A stretch of 64,000 bases of DNA from Micromonospora_G sp040676775 (GCF_040676775.1 NZ_JBFAPP010000004.1:372001-436000), one strand, 5' to 3'; numbered from the stretch's first letter, positions 25,440 to 34,190 are shown. A program made the numbers and translations. The notes: generated by a model not told the origin, from the letters alone.

Positions 25440-26591
25440 ATGACCGGCACGGCCGAAGTTCCAGTGGAGCACCCCACCGCCGGTCCGAGGTTCGGGGTCG
25501 AGGAGGAATTCCTCGTGATCGACCCGGAGACCCGGGAGGCGGTGCCGCAGGCGGAGGCGGTGCTGCGACGGGCGAAGGCGGAACTCGGCGAGCGGGTCGG
25601 CGGCGAGATCACCACGTTGCAGGCCGAGACCAAGACGACACCCTGCCACGACGTGGCCGAGCTGCACCGGCAACTGGTCGAGGGCAGGGCCGTACTCGGT
25701 GCAGCCGCGGCGGCCGAGGGACTGCGGGTGATGGCGAGCGGCAGCGCGGTGCTCGGCGACGTGGTCCCGCCGCCGATCGTCTCCGGCGAGCGCCCGGCCC
25801 GGGGTACGGCGACCTTCCGGGGCCTGCACGACGAGGTGGCAATCTGCTCGGTGCACGTACACGTCGAGATGCCGGACCGGGACCGGGCGGCGCTGGTCAG
25901 CAACCACCTGCGGCCGTACCTGCCGGTGCTGATCGGGTTGACCGCGAACTCGCCGTACTGGGCGGGACGGGACACCGGGTACGCGAGTTGGCGCACCATC
26001 GCCTGGCACCGCTGGCCGGTCGCCGGGCCGCCGCCGTACTTCACCTCGGCCGAGCACTACGACCGGGTGGTGGACACCCTGCTCGACGCCGGTGCCCTGG
26101 TCGACCTGGGCACCCTGTTCTGGGACATCCGGCTGTCGGCACACCTGCCCACCCTGGAGATCCGGGTCGCCGACGTACCGGTCACCGCCGAGGAGTCCGC
26201 GCTGTACGCCGCCCTGGTCCGCGCGCTGGTCGTACGCGTGGGCACGGAGGTCGACCGGGGCGAGCCCGGACCGGTCGTCGCACCCGAACTGCTCCGGGTG
26301 GCCTACTGGCGGGCCGCCCGCGACGGGCTCGCCGGACACGGGGTCGACCCGCTCACCGGTGAGCTGCGCCCGGCGGTCGAGCTGGTCGACGCGCTCTTCC
26401 GGTACGTCCGGCCGGTGCTCGCCGAACAAGGCGACCTGCCGCTGGTCACCTCCTGGCTGGACGGGCTGCTCGGCTCCGCCGCAGACGGTGCGGTACGGCA
26501 GCGCCGGGCGGCGGCACGGCGTGACCGGCTCACCGACGTGGTGGACGACCTCGTCGCGCGGACCGTCCCGGAGCTGGTGAACGTCGACTGA
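25440..26591 (+). CDS. Carboxylate-amine ligase, YbdK/GCS2 family
   Basis: 383 residues from the ATG at 25440. GVEEEFLVID near residues 19-28 is the signature of the glutamate-cysteine ligase type-2 family, with HVHVEMPDRD and LPTLEIRVADVPVT providing the ATP/metal residues. YbdK-like proteins join amino acids to glutamate in vitro; the true product is unknown. In actinobacteria lacking glutathione this could feed ergothioneine or another thiol, but no egt neighbours are present. The GTG/ATG region upstream has GAAGG as a weak ribosome site. Confidence 0.85.
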   Translation: MTGTAEVPVEHPTAGPRFGVEEEFLVIDPETREAVPQAEAVLRRAKAELGERVGGEITTLQAETKTTPCHDVAELHRQLVEGRAVLGAAAAAEGLRVMASGSAVLGDVVPPPIVSGERPARGTATFRGLHDEVAICSVHVHVEMPDRDRAALVSNHLRPYLPVLIGLTANSPYWAGRDTGYASWRTIAWHRWPVAGPPPYFTSAEHYDRVVDTLLDAGALVDLGTLFWDIRLSAHLPTLEIRVADVPVTAEESALYAALVRALVVRVGTEVDRGEPGPVVAPELLRVAYWRAARDGLAGHGVDPLTGELRPAVELVDALFRYVRPVLAEQGDLPLVTSWLDGLLGSAADGAVRQRRAAARRDRLTDVVDDLVARTVPELVNVD

Positions 26592-26666
26592 GCACGCTCG
26601 CGGTGGGCAGCGGCGCCGGTCCGGGCGACCCTTGTCGGGTACGGCCATACACCCGGGGAGGCGTGG

Positions 26667-27329
26667 ATGAGCACCACCCAGCAAGCCGCGACGAGACTGG
26701 TCGAGTCGACACGACGACCGCCGGTCGAGATGGTCCGCACCGCACAGGCGTACGCGGAGCAGATGGGTGCCCGCCGGTCGGTGCGCGACTTCTCGTCCGA
26801 ACCGGTGCCGCCGGAGGTGATCGAGGCGGCGGTGGCCGCGGCGGCGAGCGCGCCGAGCGGAGCCAACCGGCAGCCGTGGCGGTTCGTGGTCCTCACCGAC
26901 CCGGCCCGTAAGCGGCTGCTGCGGGACCGCGCCGAGGCGGAGGAGCGGGAGTTCTACGACCACCGGGCGTCCGAGGAGTGGCTGGACGCGCTCGCCCCGA
27001 TCGGCACCGACTGGCGCAAGCCGTTCCTCGAGGTCGCGCCGGTGGTGATCGTCGTATTCGAGGTGCACCGGGGCGGGGAGGATCCCAAGCCGTACTACGT
27101 GAAGGAGTCGGTCGGCATCGCGGTGGGAATGCTGATCAGCGCGCTGCACCTGGCCGGGCTGGCGACGCTGACGCACACCCCCAGCCCGATGCGGTTCCTC
27201 AACGAGGTCTGCGAGCGACCGGCGCACGAGCGTCCGTACCTGGTGCTGCCGGTGGGTTACCCGGCCGACGGCGCGCGGGTGCCGGAGCTGACCCGCAAGC
27301 CGCTGGCCGAGGTGATGATCGAACGGTGA
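26667..27329 (+). CDS. Nitroreductase-family protein
   Basis: 220 residues with GGGGAGG before the ATG. Residues 30-60, RRSVRDFSSEPVPPEVIEAA, are the FMN-binding start of the nitroreductase fold, followed by SAPSGANRQPWRFVVL and, later, GMLISALHLAGLATLTHTPSPMRFL. It should be an FMN-dependent dimer using NAD(P)H or acting as iodotyrosine deiodinase-like reductase (the motif pattern SGANRQPW is close to that subgroup). Convergent with the flavin monooxygenase gene, only 6 bp between the stops. Confidence 0.87.
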   Translation: MSTTQQAATRLVESTRRPPVEMVRTAQAYAEQMGARRSVRDFSSEPVPPEVIEAAVAAAASAPSGANRQPWRFVVLTDPARKRLLRDRAEAEEREFYDHRASEEWLDALAPIGTDWRKPFLEVAPVVIVVFEVHRGGEDPKPYYVKESVGIAVGMLISALHLAGLATLTHTPSPMRFLNEVCERPAHERPYLVLPVGYPADGARVPELTRKPLAEVMIER

Positions 27330-27335
27330 GTGGGA

Positions 27336-29012
27336 TCAGCGCGGTTGTGCCTCCGGTACGAAGAGGTCGGCACCCAGGTGGGCCTGGAAGAACGCGTGCA
27401 GCGGGGCGACGTGCCGGTCCGGGCGGGTCCAGTGGGCGAGCAGGTCTTCCAGCAGGTGCCGTTCCTCCACGATGGATCCGTTGCGGTAGCGCCGCACGAC
27501 CGGGTGGATGAAGGCACTCTCCGCGGCCCGGTCCGGTGACGGGTGCCGTTCGATCGCGAACACGTCCGAGTAGTCGTCCCGGCCCCAGCGCAGGGTGACC
27601 GTGTAGAAGTGCGGCGAGTCGCCGAACCGCTGCACCGCATAGTCCTCGGGCAGGTCCTGGTAGTGCCGGAACTCGCCGGTCCGCTCGTCACGTACCAGCA
27701 CGTCGCAGAGGTATTCGAACTGGGTCCAGAGGGCCGAACTCCAGTTCAGCCGCTCCAGCGTGAGCGAGGTCAGTTCCTTCGGCTCGGCCGGCAGCACGTC
27801 GTACGGGAGCGGCACCTGACCGTACGACTCCTGCAGCAGCCGGGTGAGCGTACGCAGGTTGTAGCGGAAGCCGTCGATGAAGGCCGACGAGGCGCGCTTG
27901 AAGTCCCTGGCCTGGGCGATGGTGCCGGCGAAGTACAGCCCCGGCACGTTGGTCGACTGCCAGTCCGGGCCGGTCGCCGGCATCCGCCCGTTCGGGGCCA
28001 GCTCGGGGCGGCAGTTCGGGGCGAACACCGAGGTGTCCATCACGAACCCGGTGCAGCGGATCACCGAGTCGTACTCCAACAGTTCCCGTTCGCCGTCGGC
28101 GTGGGTGTAACTGATCTCGACCTCGTACGCGTCACCGGCCGGGCGGATCACGTCCACCGTGCAGTCGAGCACCGAGTGCAGGGTCTTGAACTGGTAGCTG
28201 TCGAGCAGCGCGCCGTAGTGGGTCCGTACGTTGCCGGGGTGCTTGGTGTTCCAGGCGAGCTGGAGCGGTCGGGGGCTGGCCAGGTGCACCATCGCCGCGT
28301 GGCCGAGGATCGCCGACGCGGTCTCGAACGCCGAGTTGCCCTTGCCCAGGATGAGCACCCGCTGGTCGGCGAAGGCGGCTGGATCGGTGTCGACGTCCTC
28401 GTACCCGATCGCGTGCTCGATCCCGTCGATCTGCGGTACGTAGGGAGTGGCCCACCCGGTGGCCACGATGACGCAGCCCGCCCGGATCAGCCCCCGGCTG
28501 GTCCGGACCAGGAACCCGGCGCCGGTACCGCCCGCGCCGCCGTCCTCCTCGACCGGCGCGTCCCCCTCCACCCGTTCGATCCGTTCGACGGCCTCGTCGA
28601 ACCGGATCGCGAGGTGGTGTTCCCGCTGGAAGTCGTCGAGGTAGCGGACCAGGTCGTCGGCGTGCGGGAAGTAGTCGCTGCTGTAGTGCGGGAAATGCAA
28701 CTCGGGCTTGTCGTTGAGCAGCGAGTTCCAGTCCCAGCGGAGCCGGATCTCGGGATCGTTGCTGCGGGTGTGCACCTTGTTGAGGGAGATCAACCGGCGG
28801 TGTCGGGGATAGTGCCGGAAGAAGTGCGCGGGCGCCGGCTCCCGTTCGAGCGTGACGTAGTCCGCGCCGACCTGTTGCAGGTAGTAGCTGAGCTGGATGC
28901 CGGCCGGGCCGCCACCGACGATCACGTACTGGTGCTGTTCCGGTTCCGTCGTGGATCCTGGGTCGGTCGGCTGGTGCTCGTAACGCCGCTCGCTGGTTCG
29001 GATCTCGGGCAC
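27336..29012 (-). CDS. FAD/NAD(P)-dependent monooxygenase
   Basis: 558 residues from GTG at 29012 with AGGAGG in front. N-terminal GGGPAGIQLSYYLQQVGADY is the FAD-binding Rossmann turn; a second site VLILGKGNSAFETA near residue 196 binds NAD(P)H. The pattern SLNKVHTRSNDPEIRLRWDW and C-terminal PDRAAESAFIHPVVR fit flavin-containing monooxygenases and N-hydroxylases; I do not see the Baeyer-Villiger fingerprint. Substrate unknown. It is monocistronic, and the upstream region carries a palindromic repeat element. Confidence 0.83.
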   Translation of the reverse strand: MPEIRTSERRYEHQPTDPGSTTEPEQHQYVIVGGGPAGIQLSYYLQQVGADYVTLEREPAPAHFFRHYPRHRRLISLNKVHTRSNDPEIRLRWDWNSLLNDKPELHFPHYSSDYFPHADDLVRYLDDFQREHHLAIRFDEAVERIERVEGDAPVEEDGGAGGTGAGFLVRTSRGLIRAGCVIVATGWATPYVPQIDGIEHAIGYEDVDTDPAAFADQRVLILGKGNSAFETASAILGHAAMVHLASPRPLQLAWNTKHPGNVRTHYGALLDSYQFKTLHSVLDCTVDVIRPAGDAYEVEISYTHADGERELLEYDSVIRCTGFVMDTSVFAPNCRPELAPNGRMPATGPDWQSTNVPGLYFAGTIAQARDFKRASSAFIDGFRYNLRTLTRLLQESYGQVPLPYDVLPAEPKELTSLTLERLNWSSALWTQFEYLCDVLVRDERTGEFRHYQDLPEDYAVQRFGDSPHFYTVTLRWGRDDYSDVFAIERHPSPDRAAESAFIHPVVRRYRNGSIVEERHLLEDLLAHWTRPDRHVAPLHAFFQAHLGADLFVPEAQPR

Positions 29013-29087
29013 GCCGTCATCCTCCTGTTGCTCACCGTCAGAGATCGACCATGGAGGATCCGGTCGAGCCTGTCAAACGTTGGTTTG

Positions 29088-29133
29088 GAAGGGGCCCTTC
29101 CCATACAAAAAGCGATAACAAGGGGCCCTTCCT
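29088..29133. repeat. GGAAGGGCYCCT hairpin element, copy 1
   Basis: GGAAGGGGCCCTT (29088-29100) and AAGGGGCCCTTCC (29121-29133) are perfect 13-bp inverted arms. The loop, read on the minus strand, contains GTTATCGCTTTTTGTA. A second member lies at 59568-59619 with the same arm logic and loop core. I recall similar GGAAGGGCCCCTT elements in Micromonospora intergenic regions. Confidence 0.75.
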
Positions 29134-29166
29134 GCCGTTTCAGGCGGGCGCTGTTTAATACCGATC

Positions 29167-30237
29167 ATGAGTACGGACACAAGCGCTGACCTGCGAGTTG
29201 GCATTCTCGGTTACGGCATCGGCGGCCAGCGTTTCCATGCACCGCTGGTGGCGGCGACGCCCGGCCTGTCGGTCGCGGTGATCGTCACGAGTGACCCCAA
29301 GCGCGCCGCTCGGGCGCGGGCGGACTATCCACAGGCACAGGTGGTGCGCACCGCCGACGACCTGTTCGCGGTCGCCGGATCGCTGGACCTGGTGGTGGTG
29401 AGCACGCCGAACCGGACCCACGTGCCGCTCGCCCTGCGGGCCGTCGAGGCGGGGCTGCCGGTGGTGGTCGACAAGCCGTTCGCGCCGACCGCGGCGGACG
29501 CGCGTCAGGTGGTCGAGGCGGCGGCACGGGCCGGCGTCGGGCTGACGGTGTTCCAGAACCGGCGGCTGGACTCGGACTTCCTGACCGTACGCGGGGTGCT
29601 GGCGTCGGGGCGGCTCGGCAACGTCTACCGCTTCGAGTCCCGGTACGACCGCTGGGTGCCGACGCCGAAGGAGAACTGGCGCGAGTTCGGCGATCCGGCC
29701 GAGGCCGGCGGGCTGCTGTACGACCTCGGCGCGCACATCGTCGACCAGGCGCTGCAACTGTTCGGCCCGGTCGCCGAGGTCTACGCCGAACTCGACCGCC
29801 GCCGAGCGGGGGTGCAGGTGGACGACGACACCTTCGTCGCGCTGCGGCACGTCAACGGGGTGCGTACGCACCTGTGGGCGTCGGCGCTGGCCGGCACCCG
29901 CAACCCGCGCTTCCGGGTGCTGGGCGACCAGGGCACCTTCACCAAGTACGGGCTGGACGTGCAGGAGCCGCAGGTGCTCGCCGGTACCCGGCCGGGTGAC
30001 CCGGGCTGGGGTGTCGAGCCGGCGGAGAATGCCGGAGTGCTGGGCGTGAACGACGACGTCGAGACCGTACCGACCGAGATCGGACGGTATGAGCTGTTCT
30101 ACGCCGAGGTTCGGGATGCGCTGCTGGGCCGGGGCGAGTTCCCGGTCGACCCCGCCAGCGCGGTGGAGGGGCTGCGGGTGATCGAGGCCGCGTACACCTC
30201 CGCGACCGAGCGCCGGGTGGTCGTGCTCGACCACTGA
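29167..30237 (+). CDS. Gfo/Idh/MocA-family oxidoreductase
   Basis: 356 residues from ATG. N-terminal GILGYGIGGQRFHAPLVAATPG is the NAD(P) Rossmann turn; VSTPNRTHVPLA and DKPFAPTAADARQVVEAA (EKP-like Lys) are catalytic-loop motifs; GGLLYDLGAHIVDQALQLFG carries the conserved Asp-His pair of the C-terminal barrel. Reduces or oxidises a sugar or related polyol, not predictable. Conserved in Micromonosporaceae. The start lies just downstream of the palindromic element. Confidence 0.9.
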   Translation: MSTDTSADLRVGILGYGIGGQRFHAPLVAATPGLSVAVIVTSDPKRAARARADYPQAQVVRTADDLFAVAGSLDLVVVSTPNRTHVPLALRAVEAGLPVVVDKPFAPTAADARQVVEAAARAGVGLTVFQNRRLDSDFLTVRGVLASGRLGNVYRFESRYDRWVPTPKENWREFGDPAEAGGLLYDLGAHIVDQALQLFGPVAEVYAELDRRRAGVQVDDDTFVALRHVNGVRTHLWASALAGTRNPRFRVLGDQGTFTKYGLDVQEPQVLAGTRPGDPGWGVEPAENAGVLGVNDDVETVPTEIGRYELFYAEVRDALLGRGEFPVDPASAVEGLRVIEAAYTSATERRVVVLDH

Positions 30238-30348
30238 GCCGGCGTCGGGTCCCGCTCGGCACCGTGCGGGCGTCAACCGGTCGGGTCACCTCTGTTACCC
30301 GGCGGCGGTCGCGGGTAGACGGCAACCGCCGACAGAGAGAGGAGCACC

Positions 30349-30765
30349 ATGACGACCGTCGGAGAGTTCATGACGACCCGGTTGGTGACCATGGACGGCA
30401 CCGACACGCTCACCGCCGCGGCCCAGGAGATGCGGGACAGCGCCATTGGCGATGTGATCGTGACCAGCGGGGACGCGGTGATCGGCATCGTCACCGACCG
30501 TGACATTACGGTACGCGGGGTGGCAGATGGGCTGGATGTCGGCAGTGCGACGCTCAGCCAGATCCTGAGCCACGATGTCGTCACGGTGACCCAGTACGAC
30601 GACGCCGTGGCCGCCGCCGACCTGATGCGGACCTACGGCGTACGGCGGCTGCCGGTGATCGAGGAGGGCCGCCTGATCGGGTTGGTCTCGCTCGGAGACC
30701 TGGCGGTGGAGCGGGAGCCACAGTCCGTTCTCGCCGACATCAGCGCCGACGACCCGAACAACTAG
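30349..30765 (+). CDS. Tandem CBS-domain protein
   Basis: 138 residues with GAGAGAGGAG before the ATG. Two CBS motifs: VGEFMTTRLVTMDGTDTL ... GDVIVTSGDAVIGIVTDRDITVRGVA (about 4-58) and LSHDVVTVTQYDDAV ... YGVRRLPVIEEGRLIGLVSLGDLAVE (about 70-125). Free-standing two-CBS proteins bind adenosyl compounds (AMP, ATP, NADH) and act as regulators of a partner. No partner is adjacent. A hairpin with 13-bp arms 25 bp after the stop ends the transcript. Confidence 0.92.
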   Translation: MTTVGEFMTTRLVTMDGTDTLTAAAQEMRDSAIGDVIVTSGDAVIGIVTDRDITVRGVADGLDVGSATLSQILSHDVVTVTQYDDAVAAADLMRTYGVRRLPVIEEGRLIGLVSLGDLAVEREPQSVLADISADDPNN

Positions 30766-30790
30766 AACACCCGTACCAAGAACGACAGGC

Positions 30791-30833
30791 CGTGACCGCG
30801 CCGATCCCCATCCCGGGACTCGGCGCGGTCACG
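30791..30833 (+). terminator. Terminator hairpin after CBS gene
   Basis: CGTGACCGCGCCG (30791-30803) and CGGCGCGGTCACG (30821-30833) form a perfect 13-bp stem with a 17-nt loop. No T-run, which is common in high-GC actinobacteria. Confidence 0.75.
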
Positions 30834-30868
30834 TCACGCCCCCTCCCCCTCCCCCTCCGCCTGCAATG

Positions 30869-30939
30869 CGATCTTGCACTTGTGGTCGCGTACAAATCAG
30901 GACGAATAACCTGATCCGGGCGCCACAAGTGCAAGATCG
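30869..30939. repeat. 71-bp palindromic intergenic element (17-bp arms)
   Basis: CGATCTTGCACTTGTGG (30869-30885) is perfectly inverted at 30923-30939. Inside the 37-nt spacer a second inverted pair ATCAGG/CCTGAT (30896-30901, 30910-30915) forms a nested stem. Similar CACTTGTGG / CCACAAGTG palindromes recur in Micromonospora genomes as I recall. It lies in the 318-bp gap 30766-31083. Confidence 0.75.
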
Positions 30940-30953
30940 GCGAGGAGAGCGAG

Positions 30954-31000
30954 GAGGGTGGGGGTGGGGTGGGGTGGGGTGGGCGGGGGGAACCTCATCC
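30954..31000 (+). other. G-tract run (possible G-quadruplex)
   Basis: Right after the palindrome the plus strand has GGAGGGTGGGGG and several TGGGG units in a row, ending GGGCGGGGGG, before AACC. On the other side of the palindrome is a run of CCCCCT units (30840-30858). The tracts could form a G-quadruplex. No promoter motif was recognised. Confidence 0.5.
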
Positions 31001-31083
31001 TTTGTGGGGGATGTGTGGTCACCGGGGGGTGGGCGACGCTGCGGAGACGTGGGCTACTCGTGCAGTACGGATGAGGGGGACCG

Positions 31084-31458
31084 ATGGCAGATCCGACCGC
31101 CGACTTCTTCGACGGCCTCGGCCATCGCGGGCCGGAGCCGATGCTGACGAGGGTCCGGGGCACGGTCCGGTTCGACCTCGGGCACCGGGACGGTACGGAC
31201 CACTGGGTGCTGGTGATGAGCGAGGGGAACATCAGCGCCAGTCGCGGGGAACGGCCGGCGGACTGCGTGGTCAGCACCCAGCTCCAGTTCTTCGACAAGG
31301 TGACCGTGGGCGAGGCGAATCCGATCGCGGCCCTGCTGCGCAACGAGATCACGGTCGAGGGCAACCTGCTGCTGTTCCACTACTTCCAGCGTCTCCTACC
31401 CGGTCCTCCGGGCGCACGCGATCCCCGTGAGCTGGTCCAGGAGAGGAGGCAGAAGTGA
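31084..31458 (+). CDS. SCP2 sterol-carrier-like protein, copy 1
   Basis: 124 residues from ATG. The SCP2 fold is indicated by LTRVRGTVRFDLGHRDGTDHWVLVMSEGNISASRG, CVVSTQLQFFDKV and a GNLLLFHYFQRLLPGPPGA end. SCP2 proteins bind lipids or other hydrophobic ligands. The stop overlaps the start of the downstream glycosidase gene by 4 nt, with GAGGAGG just before. The pair is duplicated in inverted order at 36376-36750/34298-36379. In Streptomyces I recall the same two-gene pair, so the association is probably functional, though the reason is unknown. Confidence 0.85.
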   Translation: MADPTADFFDGLGHRGPEPMLTRVRGTVRFDLGHRDGTDHWVLVMSEGNISASRGERPADCVVSTQLQFFDKVTVGEANPIAALLRNEITVEGNLLLFHYFQRLLPGPPGARDPRELVQERRQK

Positions 31459-33572
31459 CGGACATGGTGAGCATCCTCGACGGCAACACCTTCCTGGTCA
31501 GCGACAGCCGGGGCGACATCGACCCGTCGCCGACGTTTCCCACCGGCCTGTTCTCGTTCGACACCCGGTTCCTGTCCCGCTGGGAGCTGACCATCGACGG
31601 GGAACGGCTCAACCCGCTGTCCATCGACGACCTGCAGTACTACGAGACCCGGTTCTTCCTCGTACCGGGCGAGCCGACGCACTACGTCGACGCGAAGGTG
31701 TCGGTGGTCCGCCAGCGGACCATCGGCGGCAGCTTCGACGAGCAGCTCACCGTCCTCAACCACCAGGGCGAACCGGTCGAGCTGACCATCCGGATGGAGG
31801 TCGGGTGCGACTTCGCCGACCTGTTCGAGATCAAGGACGTGAAGGAGAAGGTCGGTGCGGCGCAGGCGTACGTCGAGGAGGGGCGGCTGCGGCTCAGCTA
31901 CCGCCGGGACACCTTCCGACGCGAAACCTTCATCACGTCGACCACCCCGGCCGAGATCGACGAGCACGGGCTGACCTTCCGGGTACGGATCGAGGCGCAC
32001 GCGGAGTGGACCACGAACCTGCACGTCGAGACCATGGTGGAGGGCGCCGGAGGGCGCGACCTGCGGCTCGGACTGATCAACCACACCAGCCGGATCAAGA
32101 CCGAGATGCAGGGCGACCTCGCCGAGTGGATCGGTCGGGCGCCGAAGCTCGCCTGCGACTGCGAGCCGCTGGGTGACACGTACGAGCGCAGCCTGGCCGA
32201 CCTCGCCGCGCTGCGTTACACCCCGCTCGCGTTCGAGTCGAAGGTGCCGACCGCCGGCCTGCCCTGGTTCATGACCCTGTTCGGCCGGGACAGCATCTTC
32301 ACCTGCCTGCAGTCGCTGCCGTTCACCCCGGAACTGGCCGGACCGACGTTGCAGATTCTCGCCGTGAAGCAGGGCACCAAACTGGACGACTTCCGGGACG
32401 AGGAGCCGGGCAAGATCCTGCACGAGCTGCGGTACGGGGAGTCGGCGGCGTTCGAGGACCAGCCGCATTCGCCGTACTACGGCGCGGCCGACTCGACACC
32501 GCTGTTCGTCATCCTGCTCGACGAGTACGAGCGCTGGACCGGGGACGTGGAACTCGTTCGCAACCTGGAGCAGGAGGCGCGCGCCGCCCTGCGCTGGATC
32601 GACACGTACGGCGACATCAGGGGCGACGGTTACCTCTGGTACGAGCGCCGCAACACCCGCAACGGGCTGGAGAACCAGTGCTGGAAGGACTCGTTCGACG
32701 CGATCTCGTACCGCGACGGGAGGCTGCCGTCGTTCCCCCGGGCCACCTGTGAGCTACAGGGTTACGCGTACGACGCGAAGATGCGCGGCGCCCGGCTGGC
32801 CCGCCGGGTCTGGCACGACCCGGTCTTCGCCGACCGGCTGGAGCGGGAGGCGGCGGACCTGAAGTCCCGGTTCAACCGGGACTACTGGGTCGAGGACGGC
32901 GAGTACTACGCGCTGGCGTTGGACGCCGAGGGCGGTCAGGTGGACGCGTTGTCGTCGAACATGGGTCACCTGCTCTGGAGCGGGATCGTCGACGAGGACA
33001 AGGCCGCCAAGGTGGCCGCGCACCTGCTCGGGCCGCGGCTCTTCTCCGGCTGGGGAGTGCGTACCCTGGCCGAGGGGGAGGGCCGGTACAACCCCGTCGG
33101 TTACCACGTCGGCACGGTCTGGCCGTTCGACAACTCGTTCATCGCCTGGGGACTGCGCCGGTACGGCTTCGACGAGGAGGCCGGCCGGATCGCCGAGGCG
33201 ATCATCGACGCCTCGCAGTACTTCCGGGGCCGGCTGCCGGAGGCGTTCGCCGGCTACGACCGGGTGCTGACCAAGTACCCGGTGCAGTACCCGACCGCGT
33301 GCAGCCCGCAGGCGTGGTCGACCGGTACGCCGATGCTGCTGCTCCGGGTGATGCTGGGTCTCGAACCGCACGACGAGCACCTGGTGGTCGACCCGGCCCT
33401 GCCGCGCGGGATGGGCCGGTTGGAGTTGCTCGACATCCCCGGCCGGTGGGGCAAGATCGACGCTTTCGGTCGCGGCCGGGTCGACATCCACCACGAGCAG
33501 GAGGTCGTCGACCTGGAAAGCGAACGGTCGAACCAGCCGCTGATGCAGGCGTTGCCGGACGGCGGCCGTTAG
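31455..33572 (+). CDS. Glycogen-debranching-type glycosidase, copy 1
   Basis: 705 residues from a GTG overlapping the SCP2 stop. The N-terminal 200 residues (GNTFLVSDSRGDIDPSP, FDTRFLSRWEL) form the glycogen-debranching N-terminal domain; the rest is a six-hairpin (alpha/alpha) barrel with WFMTLFGRDSIFTCLQSL, GYLWYERRNTRNGLENQCWKDS and CSPQAWSTGTPMLLLRVMLG. The acidic residues in these blocks are likely catalytic. Annotated families call this amylo-alpha-1,6-glucosidase. The true polymer or conjugate substrate is unknown. No signal peptide, so cytosolic. Translational coupling to SCP2 is clear. Confidence 0.85.
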   Translation: MTDMVSILDGNTFLVSDSRGDIDPSPTFPTGLFSFDTRFLSRWELTIDGERLNPLSIDDLQYYETRFFLVPGEPTHYVDAKVSVVRQRTIGGSFDEQLTVLNHQGEPVELTIRMEVGCDFADLFEIKDVKEKVGAAQAYVEEGRLRLSYRRDTFRRETFITSTTPAEIDEHGLTFRVRIEAHAEWTTNLHVETMVEGAGGRDLRLGLINHTSRIKTEMQGDLAEWIGRAPKLACDCEPLGDTYERSLADLAALRYTPLAFESKVPTAGLPWFMTLFGRDSIFTCLQSLPFTPELAGPTLQILAVKQGTKLDDFRDEEPGKILHELRYGESAAFEDQPHSPYYGAADSTPLFVILLDEYERWTGDVELVRNLEQEARAALRWIDTYGDIRGDGYLWYERRNTRNGLENQCWKDSFDAISYRDGRLPSFPRATCELQGYAYDAKMRGARLARRVWHDPVFADRLEREAADLKSRFNRDYWVEDGEYYALALDAEGGQVDALSSNMGHLLWSGIVDEDKAAKVAAHLLGPRLFSGWGVRTLAEGEGRYNPVGYHVGTVWPFDNSFIAWGLRRYGFDEEAGRIAEAIIDASQYFRGRLPEAFAGYDRVLTKYPVQYPTACSPQAWSTGTPMLLLRVMLGLEPHDEHLVVDPALPRGMGRLELLDIPGRWGKIDAFGRGRVDIHHEQEVVDLESERSNQPLMQALPDGGR

Positions 33573-33598
33573 CTCCATCCGAACCGGGAACCCGGCCG

Positions 33599-33871
33599 TC
33601 AACTCCAGCTTCGGTCGGGGTTCCGGCTGGCGCTCAGCGGTCGCTCGCACCAGTGCACGAACCGCTCGGCGAGATCTTCCTCGGTCAGCGCCGGCAACTC
33701 CTCCCGGGCCTGTCGCAGCAACAGGTGGAGCTGGTTTTCGAGCCCTATCGGATTGCCCTGGTAGAGGTACTTCAACTGTCGCTTGCGGACGATGCAGGGC
33801 CACTCCTGCCCACAGGCGCGACAGGACCAGTCGGGGCGGGAGGGTACGTGGACCGCGGGTGCGTCAGTCAC
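33599..33871 (-). CDS. Small Cys-motif protein
   Basis: 90 residues from GTG. The N-terminal CRACGQEWPC (C-x2-C-x4-C, with a nearby W) could bind zinc, followed by VRKRQLKYLYQ and a helical acidic tail (LRQAREELPALTEEDLAERF). Annotation pipelines often call such proteins flavin reductase, but I see no flavin motif. It overlaps the DivIVA-like gene by 8 nt on the same strand, so the two are coupled. It sits between the two SCP2-glycosidase modules. Confidence 0.65.
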   Translation of the reverse strand: MTDAPAVHVPSRPDWSCRACGQEWPCIVRKRQLKYLYQGNPIGLENQLHLLLRQAREELPALTEEDLAERFVHWCERPLSASRNPDRSWS

Positions 33872-34190
33872 CGTTGCGATCCAGGGGGCGGCGATAGAAA
33901 TCGTCGGTTTCCTCTCCGCCCCGTACGTAGCAGACGCTGTGCTGGCGCTGCCAGTCCCGCAACGCGGTCTTCATCATCGCGGCCTCCTCTCGTGCACTCG
34001 CCAGTTCCTGGTACAGCACCGCCAGGTCGACCTCGACCAGGTCGAGGAACTCGCGTACCTCGCCCGGCGCGTATCCGCGTCGGCCGAGCCCGGTCGGGTT
34101 GAATCTCTTTCTTCGTACGTCCCTGGGGGTCAGGAGAGTGCTGCCTCGTGGCCGGCGAATGGTGTCGCGCGCGTCCTCCATGGCCCTCAT
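33864..34190 (-). CDS. DivIVA-domain protein
   Basis: 108 residues from ATG at 34190 (the frame extends to a TTG at 34223; GGGATCGGG precedes the ATG). The DivIVA N-terminal pattern is clear: LTPRDVRRKRFNPTGLGRRGYAPGEVREFLDLVEVDL, followed by a short coiled coil (LYQELASAREEAAMMKTALRDW). It is far shorter than the pole-organising Wag31/DivIVA and lacks the long coiled-coil C-terminus. It may bind curved membrane or a partner. Followed by the Cys-motif protein, 8-nt overlap. Confidence 0.8.
   Translation of the reverse strand: MRAMEDARDTIRRPRGSTLLTPRDVRRKRFNPTGLGRRGYAPGEVREFLDLVEVDLAVLYQELASAREEAAMMKTALRDWQRQHSVCYVRGGEETDDFYRRPLDRNGD

Noticed and set aside
27336..29012. Baeyer-Villiger monooxygenase
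   Set aside because: The FxGxxxHxxxW fingerprint is not visible, so I keep the general monooxygenase name.
33599..33871. Flavin reductase
   Set aside because: A name often given to such proteins, but no flavin-binding pattern is visible; only a Cys cluster is.
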